Origin: Mixophyes australis
Lineage: Eukaryota; Chordata; Amphibia; Anura; Limnodynastidae
DNA: 64,000 nt
Direction: 5' to 3'
NCBI GenBank assembly: GCA_036250195.1
Contig: JAVHZZ010000006.1
Location: 172,033,624 to 172,097,623, forward strand
The position numbers and the translations under genes were made by a program. The notes beneath the pieces were generated by a model that saw only the letters and a program-made list of their open reading frames with translations, did no database searches and was not told the DNA's origin. Of this stretch, positions 1 to 10,970 are shown one piece after another (the stretch's first letter is position 1; every line of letters begins with the position of its first letter).

Positions 1-113
1 TTAATGTTATCGCATATATATAGACAAGGATTATATGTGCTTATAAGTATGTCAATATATGCTCTGCAGGGGTGTGGGATGCGGGGTAGTGAGATAAGAG
101 GGACTACTATTAT

Positions 114-3100
114 ATGTATTCTGGTACATCTGATAAGGAGCTGAAAATTCTCTCCTGGAATGTGCGGGGCCTAAATAATGCTGTGAAACGTTCTCTTGTA
201 CTAAGACAAATTAGAAAAAATGATCCTGATATTGTTTGTCTATTGGAGACTCACTTACACGGTGATAGAATACTCGCCCTTAAAAAAGCATGGGTAGGTA
301 CGGCATACCACTCTACGTACACGACTAATTCTCGAGGGGTCTCTATATTGGTACATAAACGTCTCTGCTTCTGCTTGGAAAAAATTCAAGTGGATTCAGG
401 GGGAAGGTTTGTACTGATGAAGGCTGTCATTAATTGGGTTCCGGTGATTCTGTTAGCTGTATATATACCCCCACCGTATAATGGTGAGGTGTTAAGGAAA
501 TGTGGAGAATTCATGGCATTGTTCCCAGATGTTCCAGCCATTTGTATAGGGGATTTTAATAATGTGATAAATGGAGAGGTGGACAGATGGCGAGAGAAAA
601 ATGCTGTAGTTGGCAACTCTAAGTCCGCTTTTTCTGCTCTGGTTGAGGAAATGGGGTTAGTAGATGTATGGCGTTTGAGGCACTCAGAAGATGTCCAATT
701 CTCCTGCTTTTCTACATCACATAATGCATTTTCAAGAATTGATCTGGCTCTGCTGTCACACTCTCTGGTACCGCTGGTAAGGAGCGTGGAATATAGGGCT
801 AGGGGAATTTCTGACCACTCGCCCCTCTGCCTATCTATTGATTTTGCAATTGATAGAGGCCAGTCCTTTTGGAAATTAAATCCCTTCTGGCTCTCCTTGA
901 TGGGTACAGGAGCGACCTTGGTGACACAGTGGGAAGGATTCTTTGTAGATAATCTGGTAACAGCAAGGCCACCTATAGTTTGGGACGCTTTTAAGGCTTT
1001 CCTAAGGGGGACATTAATTGCTGGCATAGCTGAAATTAAAAAGTCATCCAGACAAAAAGAACAGATATTAGAGAAAAAGTGTAAATCCTTAGAAGCACAA
1101 TACATTGCGTACAAAACTGAGGTTGCAAGGGGAACATGGCAGTTGGCCCAGAGAGAGTGGGTTGAGTATGTATTTGAGAAACCCAAACGTAAATTTCTGT
1201 TTTCTAAGCATGTACGATATGCAGAGGACGATAGAAATGGTAGCTTCCTGGCTTATCTGACAAGGGCGGAGAGGGCGGATGCAGCAGTACCGGTTATCTG
1301 TGATGACAGTGGGGTTAAGAAGTATCTGATGCCTGATATTGTTGAGGTATTTCATAAATATTACACGAATACATATAAGTCACAGGTCAGATATGACATG
1401 GATACGTTACAGCAGTATTTGAATGGTATCTCCCTTCCTGTCCTCTCCGATGATAGTAGGGAGTTTTTGGACTCACCCTTTACTCTTGAAGAGATTGATA
1501 TAGCTATTATGTCATTCCCTAATGGTAAAGCCCCTGGAGTAGATGGAATCCCAATTGAATTATATAAAAAACACCGGCCCTTTTTTGTGTCTAGGTTGTT
1601 GGATACATTCAGCGAGCTGGGTGAGATTGGCGCTCTTTCCCCTTCAATGGTAGAGGCAATAGTGGTGGTGCTGCCTAAGTCAGGGAAAGATTTGTTGTAC
1701 CCTGAGTCCTACCGCCCAATTTCACTTTTGTCAAATGATGTTAAGATTCTAGCAAAATTACTGGCTTTGAGGTTAAGTAGAGTGGTGCTGGAATTAATTC
1801 ATCCGGATCAGACGGGATTTATGCCGGGCAAGTCCACATCTATCAATCTTAGAAGGCTGTATACTCTCCTGCAGGTGCGGTCACCCTCTTCTGAGAGCGA
1901 AGTTGTGGTGTCCTTGGACGCAGCCAAGGCGTTTGACTCGGTGGAGTGGCCATACCTGTGGGAGGTATTGTCCCGATTTGGAGTTGGCCCGGAATTTATA
2001 AAATGGGTTAAACTTTTGTATTCACATCCAGTGGCGCGGGTCTGTGTCAATGGGCATCTTTCTCAACAATTTCAATTAGAGCGGGGTACTAGACAGGGAT
2101 GCCCGTTGTCTCCGGCCCTGTTTGCTTTAGCAATAGAGCCGCTGGCCTTTAAGATCCGGCATGATAGAGAAATTGTGGGACTTAGATCAGAGCACAGAGA
2201 GGATAAGGTGGCATTATATGCAGATGATATGCTGTTGTTCCTTTCAGATAGCGACACTTCCCTAAAACATTTGCTGCGGGTGGTTGATGGATTTGGGGTT
2301 TTTTCCGGCCTAAAAAATAATTGGGATAAATCTAGCGTCTTCCCTCTGGGATGGGAGTGTCCCGTGACAATGCCAGAAGGCTTACAGTTAAAATGGGCAT
2401 CGAAATTCAAATACTTGGGAATATGGATCTCTAATACCCTCGCTGAATATGTAGAACTTAATTTGCGGCCCCAGATCAAATACATTAAAGAAAAAACTTA
2501 TGTATGGAAGAAGCTCCCACTTTCTGTCTCTGGTAGGATAAATTTAATTAAGATGATGGTGCAGCCAAAGTTTTTATATATACTCCAGCAGTCACCTGTA
2601 TATATTCCACCCTCCATTTTCCGATGCATTGATAGCTATTTGATTTCATTGGTTTGGGGAGGGGGAAGGGCTAAGGTCAAGCTCAGCTCGCTGTATAGAT
2701 CCAGATCTTCTGGTGGATTTGCACTTCCTAACTTGAAATTATATTATTTTGCCTCTCAATTGGTCCACCTTAAGGCATGGATTTCGGACCCCGATTACCA
2801 TGAGCTACATTGGGTGTTGGTACACCAATTTAATTCTAATCACACTCCCTTACAGTCACTGCTGGCGGGGCGGCTTGGTATGCGGGCTCCTCCGCTCCTG
2901 ATTCAGGCAGTTAAGATTTGGACAATCTGTAATAAAATAATGAAACAAACTGACATTGATCCATATACTCCTATCTGGGGGGCAAAGAAATTTGAGAAGT
3001 TTAATACAGTGAAGAGGGCCAGGGAGTGGTCTCGGTTGGGTGTGGTGTCGGTAGGTCAGCTTTATGATACAAATGTACTTAAATCCTTCGAACAGTTGGT

Positions 3101-3905
3101 TGGGGAATTCTCTGTACCCAGAACAATGTTTTATTCTTACCTTCAGTTACGACACGCCCTAGACACACAATTTAAAGGGGAGACTTTGGTGTTTGGGGTG
3201 GATCCACTGAGGAAACAATTACAGGCCTTGGGTTATAGAGGTCTGATCTCTCGAATGTATTCATGTCTTCTGTATGAATCCACTGCAGATGATTTGGATG
3301 GTTTGAGGAATCAGTGGGAAATAGATATTGGCCCTTTATCAGACAAGGAGTGGGAAATGGTTACAGACAGTACTAAAGGTTATACTTCATCATTAAAATT
3401 TAAACAAATACAGGTGTTTATCTTACACAGGGCCTACTTTACCCCTATTAGATTGGCAAAATTTCGCCCGGATGCTACCCCTAACTGTCCGAAATGCAAT
3501 TCGATCAATGCTAACTTTTGGCACCTTCTATGGGAGTGTTCATGTATACAAATCTTCTGGCGAAGGATCAGGAGATGTATTCAGGTTACTGGAATTGAAG
3601 TGTCTCTTAGTTCACCGGCCACTTGTCTCTTTGGGCTCCGATTGAAGGGGAAAGTTAATAAACTGACAAAAATGTACATTTCACAGTTATTGATGTTGGC
3701 TAAGGTCTGTATAGCGAGGCTGTGGTTGGCCCCGACGAGTCCCACGATTAAAAATTGGAAGGCACTGGTCAATACCACCATAAGGCACGAGAGATTTGTT
3801 TATACTAGCAGACAGGCTCTGAAGGAATTTGAGAATATATGGTACAGATGGTTAGAGTCTCCATTCTATCCTATGTCATCTAGTACAGATGCTCTATCTA
3901 CTTAA
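114..3905 (+). CDS. LINE ORF2: endonuclease-reverse transcriptase
   Basis: A 1263-residue unbroken frame for the enzyme that nicks target DNA and copies the LINE RNA at the nick. Residues about 9-240 form an APE-like endonuclease: LSWNVRG with N16, E45 in LLETH, GDFNN with D147 and N149, and SDHSP with D234 and H235, the usual metal and catalytic residues. Residues about 460-760 are the reverse transcriptase: GKAPGVDGIP, SYRPISLL, SLDAAKAFDSVEW, RQGCPLSP and the catalytic YADD at 702-705. A C-terminal CPKC...H...C finger starts at C1125, as in zf-RVT domains. No RNase H domain is apparent. The ATG used is the first in the frame and sits just before the endonuclease. There is no stop or frameshift, so the protein may be functional. 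Confidence 0.93.
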   Translation: MYSGTSDKELKILSWNVRGLNNAVKRSLVLRQIRKNDPDIVCLLETHLHGDRILALKKAWVGTAYHSTYTTNSRGVSILVHKRLCFCLEKIQVDSGGRFVLMKAVINWVPVILLAVYIPPPYNGEVLRKCGEFMALFPDVPAICIGDFNNVINGEVDRWREKNAVVGNSKSAFSALVEEMGLVDVWRLRHSEDVQFSCFSTSHNAFSRIDLALLSHSLVPLVRSVEYRARGISDHSPLCLSIDFAIDRGQSFWKLNPFWLSLMGTGATLVTQWEGFFVDNLVTARPPIVWDAFKAFLRGTLIAGIAEIKKSSRQKEQILEKKCKSLEAQYIAYKTEVARGTWQLAQREWVEYVFEKPKRKFLFSKHVRYAEDDRNGSFLAYLTRAERADAAVPVICDDSGVKKYLMPDIVEVFHKYYTNTYKSQVRYDMDTLQQYLNGISLPVLSDDSREFLDSPFTLEEIDIAIMSFPNGKAPGVDGIPIELYKKHRPFFVSRLLDTFSELGEIGALSPSMVEAIVVVLPKSGKDLLYPESYRPISLLSNDVKILAKLLALRLSRVVLELIHPDQTGFMPGKSTSINLRRLYTLLQVRSPSSESEVVVSLDAAKAFDSVEWPYLWEVLSRFGVGPEFIKWVKLLYSHPVARVCVNGHLSQQFQLERGTRQGCPLSPALFALAIEPLAFKIRHDREIVGLRSEHREDKVALYADDMLLFLSDSDTSLKHLLRVVDGFGVFSGLKNNWDKSSVFPLGWECPVTMPEGLQLKWASKFKYLGIWISNTLAEYVELNLRPQIKYIKEKTYVWKKLPLSVSGRINLIKMMVQPKFLYILQQSPVYIPPSIFRCIDSYLISLVWGGGRAKVKLSSLYRSRSSGGFALPNLKLYYFASQLVHLKAWISDPDYHELHWVLVHQFNSNHTPLQSLLAGRLGMRAPPLLIQAVKIWTICNKIMKQTDIDPYTPIWGAKKFEKFNTVKRAREWSRLGVVSVGQLYDTNVLKSFEQLVGEFSVPRTMFYSYLQLRHALDTQFKGETLVFGVDPLRKQLQALGYRGLISRMYSCLLYESTADDLDGLRNQWEIDIGPLSDKEWEMVTDSTKGYTSSLKFKQIQVFILHRAYFTPIRLAKFRPDATPNCPKCNSINANFWHLLWECSCIQIFWRRIRRCIQVTGIEVSLSSPATCLFGLRLKGKVNKLTKMYISQLLMLAKVCIARLWLAPTSPTIKNWKALVNTTIRHERFVYTSRQALKEFENIWYRWLESPFYPMSSSTDALST

Positions 3906-4138
3906 ATGTATGGCTACCGCAGTTCTTATAATAAGTATCTGAGTCCATGTAATAAACCTGCATGTGTGACATACTTATGTAAAAGCATTTACGATGTATG
4001 ATCCTGAATGAATATAGCACATTTATTATTATTATGCTTTAATGTAATCTTGTAAATTCCGTCATTTAATTCCGATATGTATGCGATTGTTTTTCTTTTC
4101 TTTTTGTTGTTTAGTATGTTTATATCTTAAAAAATTTC

Positions 4139-4166
4139 AATAAAAATACTGGATTTAAAAAAAAAA
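4139..4166 (+). terminator. LINE polyadenylation signal and A tail
   Basis: AATAAA lies 12 bases before a ten-A run that ends the LINE copy. Confidence 0.75.
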
Positions 4167-4167
4167 T

Positions 4168-4685
4168 GTGAAGACAGAAAGTCTGTTGTACGAATATTTG
4201 ATGGCTCTGCATATTCCAGTGTGAGAAGGTAGCAGTGTCACCTGGGGCAGTTTCAAAGAGCCCCTGCTGTGATATATATCCTGGCCTGGGATGGAGTTTT
4301 GATACCTAAATAGACTTTTAGGAACCGCTCGGCGTGGTGTTTGGTTCAAAGAGCCCATGTGCTGACTTGGCTATATACGATATAGACAAAAATAATTCAG
4401 TTTTAAAATATGCCACTTAAAATCAATAAAAGTAGTGATCAACCACATATTCCTTAATAGCATGATGAAGGGCAGCTCATATGTCAAATTAAGAATTATG
4501 CCCCATAGAGTTAGGAAGTTAAGAAAATGAGTGTAAGCTCTACGAATACACTGTATTTAGGCTGTTTGGTATCAAATGTCAAATCCAGAGTGCTACCAGT
4601 GGATTAAAACTGAATCCATTTCACAAACAGAGGAATCCCTTACTCCTTTCACAGCCGCTGCAGAGAACAGACACACAACACTCTC
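4168..4685. other. unassigned spacer
   Basis: AT-rich DNA between the LINE tail and a MITE. I see no coding or repeat structure that I can name. Confidence 0.5.
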
Positions 4686-4688
4686 TTG

Positions 4689-4834
4689 GGGGTAAATGTA
4701 TCATACCCCGGTTTTCTCAACTCGCGGGAGATCGGTGTCTTCGCAACCTAAATTTAAAGCAGCACTGCCTTGTACAGGGAAGTTTCCCTTTACAAGGTTG
4801 AGTTGAGAAAACCGGGGTATGATACATTTACCCC
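4689..4834. mobile_element. palindromic MITE with GGGG ends, TSD TTG
   Basis: A 146-bp non-autonomous DNA transposon. Its first 35 bases (starting GGGGTAAATGTATCATACC) are perfectly repeated in inverted orientation at the other end. TTG flanks it on both sides (4686-4688 and 4835-4837). The same first 15 bases begin the larger foldback element at 19497, so the two are mobilised by the same or a related transposase. The superfamily is uncertain. Confidence 0.85.
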
Positions 4835-5015
4835 TTGGTGTTACAAGTAGCTGTTCTGTTTATTGTAATCAAAGTTACATATTCTTATAGTACTTTGAAA
4901 CCATGCAAAGAGATACAACACCTGGCATCCTATGTCTAAAATAATTGGGGATATAAATCTGCCATTGTATGGTATCATAAGAGGCTCATAATCTTATCTA
5001 AAGGAAAATAATTGG

Positions 5016-7341
5016 TGTCACTCACTGGACTGTTAGTGCCTCTAGTTTGGGACATGGGTCTCTCTCGCTCCTGCCGCTGCCTCTCCTGAGCCGCGGCCGT
5101 CCGCCATCTTGACTAAGATTGTGCATGTGCAGAAACCCTGAACTGTTAAAACCTCGCCTCTAGTCTCATTTTTTAATTAATCACCTCTCATTACTTAGGG
5201 CACCTGTTGCCCTATTACCTTTGCCTGTTCTTGGTTCTCATTCCCTTGAGACTCTGAGGTGTTTCCTGTTTCTGCTCGTGTTATTCGTTTGCTCTGGACA
5301 AGTCTCCTCTTTAAATCAGTAGTAGAACTTACCCGCTGCAGACTACTCTCGCTACTCCATTACATGCCTGCACCTGGACAAGTCTCCTCTTCACATCAGT
5401 GGTAGAACTTACCCACTGCAGACTACTCCCGCTACTCCGTTACATGCCTGCACCTGGACAAGTCTCCTCTTCACATCAGTGGTAGAACTTACCCACTGCA
5501 GACTACTCCCGCTACTCCGTTACATGCCTGCACCTGGACAAGTCTCCTCTTCACATCAGTGGTAGAACTTAGCCGCTGCAGACTACTCTCGCTACTCCGT
5601 TACATGCCTGCACCTGGACAAGTCTCCTCTTCACATCAGTGGTAGAACTTACCCGCTGCAGACTACTCCTGCTACTCCATTACATGCCTGCACCTGGACA
5701 AGTCTCCTCTTCACATCAGTGGTAGAACTTACCCACTGCAGACTACTCCCGCTACTCCGTTACATGCCTGCACCTGGACAAGTCTCCTCTTCACATCAGT
5801 GGTAGAACTTACCCGCTGCAGACTACTCCTGCTACTCCGTTACATGCCTGCACCTGGACAAGTCTCCTCTTCACATCAGTGGTAGAACTTTCCCGCTGCA
5901 GACTACTCCCGCTACTCCGTTACATGCTTGCACCTGGACAAGTCTCCTCTTCACATCAGTGGTAGAACTTACCCGCTGCAGACTACTCCCGCTACTCCGT
6001 TACATGTCTGCACCTGGACAAGTCTCCTCTTCACATCAGTGGTAGAACTTACCCGCTGCAGACTACTCCCGCTACTCCGTTACATGCCTGCACCTGGACA
6101 AGTCTCCTCTTCACATCAGTGGTAGAACTTACCCGTTGCAGACTACTCCCGCTACTCCGTTACATGCCTGCACCTGGACAAGTCTCCTCTTCACATCAGT
6201 GGTAGAACTTACCCGCTGCAGACTACTCCTGCTACTCCGTTACATGCCTGCACCTGGACAAGTCTCCTCTTCACATCAGTGGTAGAACTTACCCGCTGCA
6301 GACTACTCCCGCTACTCCGTTACATGCCTGCACCTGGACAAGTCTCCTCTTCACATCAGTGGTAGAACTTACCCGCTGCAGACTACTCCCGCTACTCCGT
6401 TACATGCCTGCACCTGGACAAGTCTCCTCTATACATCAGTGGTAAAACTTGCCAATTGCAGACCACTCACGCTACTCTGTTATATGCCTGCACCTGGACA
6501 AGCCCTCTCTTCACATCAGTGGTACAACTTGCCAATTGCAGACCACTCACGCTATCCTGTTACATGCCTGCGCTAGGACAAGTCTTCTCTACACATCAGT
6601 GGTAAAACTTGCCAATCGCAGACCACTCACGCTACTCTGTTATATGCCTGCACCTGGACAAGTCTTCTCTTCTCATCAGTGGTATAACTTGCCAACTGCA
6701 GACCACTAACGCTATCCTGTTACCTACCTGCGCTAGGACAAGTCTTCTCTACACATCGGTGGTAAAACTTGCGAATCGCAGACCACTCACGCTACTCTGT
6801 TATATGCCTGCACCTGGACAAGTCTTCTCTTCTCATCAGTGGTATAACTTGCCAATTGCAGACCACTCACGCTTTCCTGTTACATACCTGTGCTGGTAAA
6901 GTCTTCTCTACACATCTGTGGGGAAACCTACCAGCTGTAGACCACTTATGTCTCCTTGTGACATAGCTACTACTCTGTATGGTACCTATTAGTTAGACTA
7001 AAGTCTACAAGTGCCTCTTTATTATAGCTGCAAGTCGCTGACTCTCCTACCGCATTGTTGATTGGTCGTTGACTAACGTTATCCAGTTATCAAGTACTGG
7101 CCTGCTATATGCTACCTGCGTGCTAAGGCACTTGGACTCTTTCCTCATTGTATCCTGCTTACTAATCTGCTGTACCATCACAGTTCCATAGTGCCAGGAC
7201 TCAGTATTTATACTATCAACATTCTTTTCCTCTATTCTGTTGTATGGTTCCACTGATTCACCACACTACCCAGAGGTGCGCACTTCTGGTAAGTGTAGCT
7301 ACACCTGGTGAATTCTGGGTAAAACTCTAGTGCCCGTGACA
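5016..7341 (+). mobile_element. solo LTR, Gypsy-like, with embedded minisatellite, TSD ATTGG
   Basis: A 2326-bp block starts TGTCAC and ends GTGACA, a perfect 6-base inverted end with canonical TG...CA. It is flanked by ATTGG on both sides (5011-5015 and 7342-7346), a 5-bp duplication typical of Gypsy integrases. No internal region or second LTR is present, so it is a solo LTR left by recombination. The style of the part after the start (short CCTG/TTCC-rich motifs) resembles the R-U5 part of the Gypsy LTR at 47074. Most of its length is an 80-bp tandem array. Orientation is inferred. Confidence 0.8.
5291..6960 (+). repeat. 80-bp minisatellite, about 21 copies
   Basis: A strict 80-bp period. 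The unit runs from GGACAAGTCTCCTCT through CACATCAGTGGTAGAACTT and GCAGACTACTCC to GTTACATGCCTGCACCT. Copies up to about 6430 are nearly identical. Copies after that are diverged and alternate between two types (see findings). Short open frames inside the array are by-products of the repeat. Confidence 0.97.
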
Positions 7342-7346
7342 ATTGG

Positions 7347-8988
7347 CATTGGGCGCCTCTTATCTTCTAATCCTAAGCATCGTCTACATATTTCTAGGAT
7401 CATATCAAATACTCCTTATATTTTTTTAGACTTATACATTATATTTGAAGCAATCTTAAAGGCACAATACACATTTTTAAATGACTTCTATAGCCTAATT
7501 TTTCACAAAAGATGGACAATTTCTTAGGGGATTTATTAATAATAAAATTGGGTCTGTGTGACGCTCCACAGAAAAGTTAGGTCACATAGTAGAATTGGGT
7601 AGTAAATCAGACAAAATGCAAATGGTGATGGAAAAAAGTATCACAGATCAGAACTCCCAGGAGGTGGGAAGGTGTAAAGGTGTCTTTAAAAAGCTGAGCA
7701 GTTACAACAAATTGTCAGTCATTTCAGAAAATCAATCTACATTGATAAGCTGTCCATCTTCCTAGCCAATATTAAATGGCACAGATTATACAACTCATGT
7801 AAGTTATACTCTGAATGTAACCCTTTTTATTTAAAACTGTTTTGCTTGTGTATGTTATTTCAGTTGTATATTAATTGCTCTTTTTATATCTGAATGCTCT
7901 GTACCTTTGCATATTAAATCTATAAATTTAGTAAGTTGCGTCCTTGATACTCTAGCGAATCCATTAGCCTGTTAAGAAGAATATAGCTCATGCAAGTTAA
8001 CCCTTTGAATGCCAGTGTGTGTGATATGTTGATACATTTGATTAACAAGCTTAGTGTGTGCTTGCATATACATTTGTGCAACAGTCTGGAGGTGGTGTGG
8101 GCCTTGCTAGACTGTGGGTAGTTAGAAAGCTTGTATGCCAGTGTGCGACAGTATATTAGGGTCCTGTTGCCTGTATTCAAAAGGTGTGATAGGTAGAGAG
8201 AGACTAGAATTGTGTGTTACCTCATACAGCAATCACCCCAAGATCACAGCAGCTGGGAGCGTGATCGTGACACACCCCTCCCTTTGCTTGATGTGTACCC
8301 ATCCCTCCCACTGGCAGCTATTATACTTACAGAGTCAGACAAGCTGACATCTGCAGGTACTATTCAGGTGACAGCTGCTACCCCCTCCCCCCACCTCCCG
8401 TATAGACCCCGTTCTCTCAATCCCCCCACAATGTTCCAGCCTGTCCCCACTGTCAAGACATGTTGCCCGGTCGGACCATGCTTTGATATATGACTTTGCT
8501 TTGTTATTACTTTCAGCAATGCTGCATTTCTCCTACCCAGTTATAGCCTCAAGTATTCTCATTACCATAAATCAGTTTACACAGACATGCCCATTAGAGA
8601 TTGTATCAGGGAAACTGCTCATTGCTGTCATTGTGACAGGACTTGCGAGTTGTGTAGCAGAATCTCTGATGAACTTATATGGCAAGCTTAATTGATGATG
8701 AAAGCTTTTACTGTCCATAATATAATTTTGATGTATATTTCTTTATACTGGCACATCTCCATATACTATAAGTATATCAGTATGTGTATGCATGTGTGTT
8801 TTTTTTACACTTCATATTGTTCTGGTAACAGTCGAAGTTCATACTTAAGGGGTCTGCTATAAAAAAGGGCTGCTAGTGAAATCTATTTATCATATATACA
8901 AAACATCTATACCAAATAGATTACAACAGTAATAATATATAATAACTGTTTCCACCTCTAGAATTGCACAGTCAACATGCCTCTATAC
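7347..8988. other. unassigned region
   Basis: No convincing gene or named repeat. A C-rich patch near 8270-8450 carries short open frames of unusual composition that I do not believe are coding. Confidence 0.4.
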
Positions 8989-9189
8989 TAGAGATGCTAG
9001 TAGGCAATCCGAGACTTTTGCGCATCTTTGGAACTGAAATCGAGGCAAAATGTCCACATCCTCAGATCTCGTGAGTTTTGGATTCCATAAGTACCGCCCC
9101 GGCGTCATTTCACAGACAAACACAGAAGGGGTAGAATCGTTCTTGGCAGTGCAGGTAAATAGATTTATTTAGTAAATGGGAATACAATT

Positions 9190-9560
9190 GGTCAGCGTCC
9201 ACAGGCAGTGATCTTATCAGTCTCCAGTCATATTACTGAGTGCCATTGCTGACACAGAGAGCAGGAGGGATGGCAGTATCGTTGTCACTCTCCAGTGGCA
9301 GTGTTCTTATCAGTCTCCAGTGACATAGATGTCTGCCATTGTTCATTCAGAAAGAGAAGGGGTGGCAGGGTCCTTGTCACTCTGCAGTCACATTGCTAAG
9401 TGCCATTGCTCACACAGAAACAGGGGTAACAGACAGTGTTCTTGTCACTTTCCAGTCTCCAGTCACATTGCTGAGTGCCATTGCTCACAAAGAAACACGG
9501 GTAGCAGACAGTATTCTTGTCACTCTCCAGTCTCCGGTCACATTGCTGAGTACCATTGAT
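9190..9560 (+). repeat. about 75-bp minisatellite inside the hAT copy
   Basis: Repeats of CACTCTCCAGTCTCCAGTCA, then CATTGCTGAGTGCCATTGCTC and an AGAAAC...GGGTA segment. The last three units are spaced 75 bp (9401, 9476, 9551); two earlier ones are less regular. Because 75 is divisible by three, open frames run through both strands; these are artefacts. Confidence 0.85.
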
Positions 9561-10416
9561 ATGGTCTCTGATCAGTCCACAGAAGAGCATGAGCACCAAG
9601 CAGCTCCTGGCACCAGTCATGATGGTACTAGTCCCTCTACTTCATGTACTTATACCTATGCGCAAGTGCATAGTGTTTTTAAGTCAGGGAGACTGAAATT
9701 TTTAAAAATAGCTTTTACCTTGTTAAAGAAAAGAACACCTGCAATCAAGGCAAAGTTAACTGTAGAAAAACATAAAATTACCAACATGCCATTCTACACA
9801 CGCAATGATAGGGAAAAAATCCAGTTTTTCCTTTTTGAATGAGTGCTAGTTCAACTTTTGCAACTGTCAGTGAGGTATCTTCTTATAAGGTCTGTCATGA
9901 CAATGCAAGACCTTGTCATTCTGAGTCCAAAGAGGTGCCCAAAAACTTTTATATGTAAAAGCTGAGCTGGAAGAAACAGTAAAGCAGTAAAAGTAACTAT
10001 GTTTAGAAATGAAACAAATACCTGAAGAGAGGCTATCTACAAGTGCTATGTCTAAGCCTGACCTTTCTTATACTGTACTCATAAACCATTTCTGCAAATG
10101 TGTGGATGAGCTGTCCAAGTGTAGCTGGTGATACACGAATTGAGGCTGCCACTTGGGATTTGCAACAGGATGAGGGGGATATTTGTGTAGCTGAGGATGG
10201 CTCTAATGAGAATGTTGATGAGAATGATGTTGTTTGTGTAAGTCTTGCACCAATGGAAGCAGTTTTTGCTAGTGACAAGAAGAAGCCCATTGTCATGCCT
10301 GGGCATAAGACCAAAAAATCCACTTCTTATGTGTGGAATTATTTTTACCCAAATCCTGACAACAGTTATCTAGCCATTTGTTGTGTTTGCAAAACCACAG
10401 TCTCTAGAGGTGGGGA
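9560..10416 (+). pseudogene. hAT transposase, N-terminal region and BED zinc finger relic
   Basis: Broken coding relic. The segment near 9660-9830 (residues SVFK..., MPFYTR) matches the minus-strand N-terminal frame of the hAT at 60195-60911. The segment from 10100 continues with SCPSVAGDT and an acidic stretch, then VMPGHKTKKS followed by VWNYF...C..C at about 10290-10400, the start of a BED zinc finger that would bind transposon ends. The frame then runs into a tandem repeat and loses the finger's histidines and the whole catalytic part. Not functional. Confidence 0.75.
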
Positions 10417-10600
10417 CTTATTTCCCTCACTCTGTGCCCTCCATACTTTTGATCCCCCACCTCTTATTTCCCTCACTGTGTGCCCTCCATACTTTTGTTC
10501 CCCATTCTCTTATTTACCTCACTCTGTCCCCTCCATACTTTTGTTCCCCCTTCTCTTATTTCCCTCACTCTGTCCCTCCATACCTTTATTATTTTATTTA
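10417..10600 (+). repeat. 46-bp tandem repeat, 4 copies
   Basis: Units begin CTTATTTCCCTCACTCTGTG at 10417, 10463, 10509 and 10555 and include CCTCCATACTTTTG. The array abuts the breakpoint of the hAT transposase relic. Confidence 0.9.
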
Positions 10601-10799
10601 CCTTACTATTGCCTTTTTCTCTTCTGTCTTCTTCTTTACTTGTCTTCTTTCTTCTCCGTTGCGCTGCTCCTCGGTGAGTTTTTTACTGAATATGTTGTTG
10701 GGCGTGATGATGTTTTTTGTATTTTGATTGCAATTTTCTCCTATGCTGAGGGACAGAGGGGGATGGCATGTGGAGTGGAGCGCCCCCCACTTTCCTATC

Positions 10800-10887
10800 C
10801 TGCTCACCTCCGGCCCTGGGGGCGCCCTTTTGGGACCGCTGGGCCCTAGGCAGTTGCCTAGGTTGCCTAGCGGTAAATCCGGCCCTG
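10800..10887 (-). mobile_element. end fragment of a DNA transposon (CAGGGCCGGATTTACC)
   Basis: Read on the minus strand, this starts CAGGGCCGGATTTACCG followed by CTAGGCAACCTAGGCAACTG, a type of terminal sequence common in vertebrate hAT-like elements. The other end was not found. Weak assignment. Confidence 0.4.
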
Positions 10888-10970
10888 TGCAGGTGCTTGT
10901 TACCACCTTGATTGCTTTTGCTACGTGGTCTCACTGCCATTTTACTAACACCACTGGGTAACCAGTCTAA

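Larger units (their letters stand above)
1..4166 (+). mobile_element. Tx1-like L1 clade LINE, 3' part with complete ORF2
   Basis: The window opens inside a non-LTR retrotransposon. A complete ORF2 is followed by about 260 bases of AT-rich 3' UTR, an AATAAA signal at 4139-4144 and a run of ten A at 4157-4166, which marks the 3' end. The first 113 bases hold stop codons in the sense frames and are probably the spacer after ORF1; ORF1 itself would lie outside the window, so the 5' end and the target-site duplication cannot be judged. An N-terminal APE-type endonuclease and a C-terminal CCHC-like finger in ORF2 fit the L1/Tx1 lineage of fish and amphibians. Family membership is inference from motif order. 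Confidence 0.9.
8989..10416 (+). mobile_element. hAT transposon (BED-finger type), 5' part only
   Basis: Starts with TAGAGATG, the same end as the hAT elements at 57871-62285 and 63848. Its subterminal stretch (GAGGCAAAATGTC, then GTGAGTTTTGGATTC) matches the copy at 63848. It then carries a 75-bp minisatellite and relics of the transposase N-terminus and BED finger, in the normal order. Homology stops at 10416, where a 46-bp tandem repeat begins. No matching CATCTCTA end was found downstream, so the 3' half is missing. The candidate 8-bp left flank is CTCTATAC. Confidence 0.75.

Noticed and set aside
5291..6960. Evenly spaced repeats that could suggest a CRISPR array
   Set aside because: The whole 80-bp period is conserved with no unique spacers, and the context is a vertebrate LTR.
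5928..6966. Several overlapping open frames of 65-96 codons
   Set aside because: They come from the 80-bp repeat read in a 240-bp (3 x 80) frame cycle; low-complexity, no domain.
9396..9620. Minus-strand frame with a repeated CDxRLESDKNTVCYPC motif
   Set aside because: It is the antisense of a 75-bp minisatellite whose period keeps frames open.
10383..10940. Hydrophobic open frames resembling membrane proteins
   Set aside because: Translation of a 46-bp pyrimidine-rich tandem repeat next to a transposon break.
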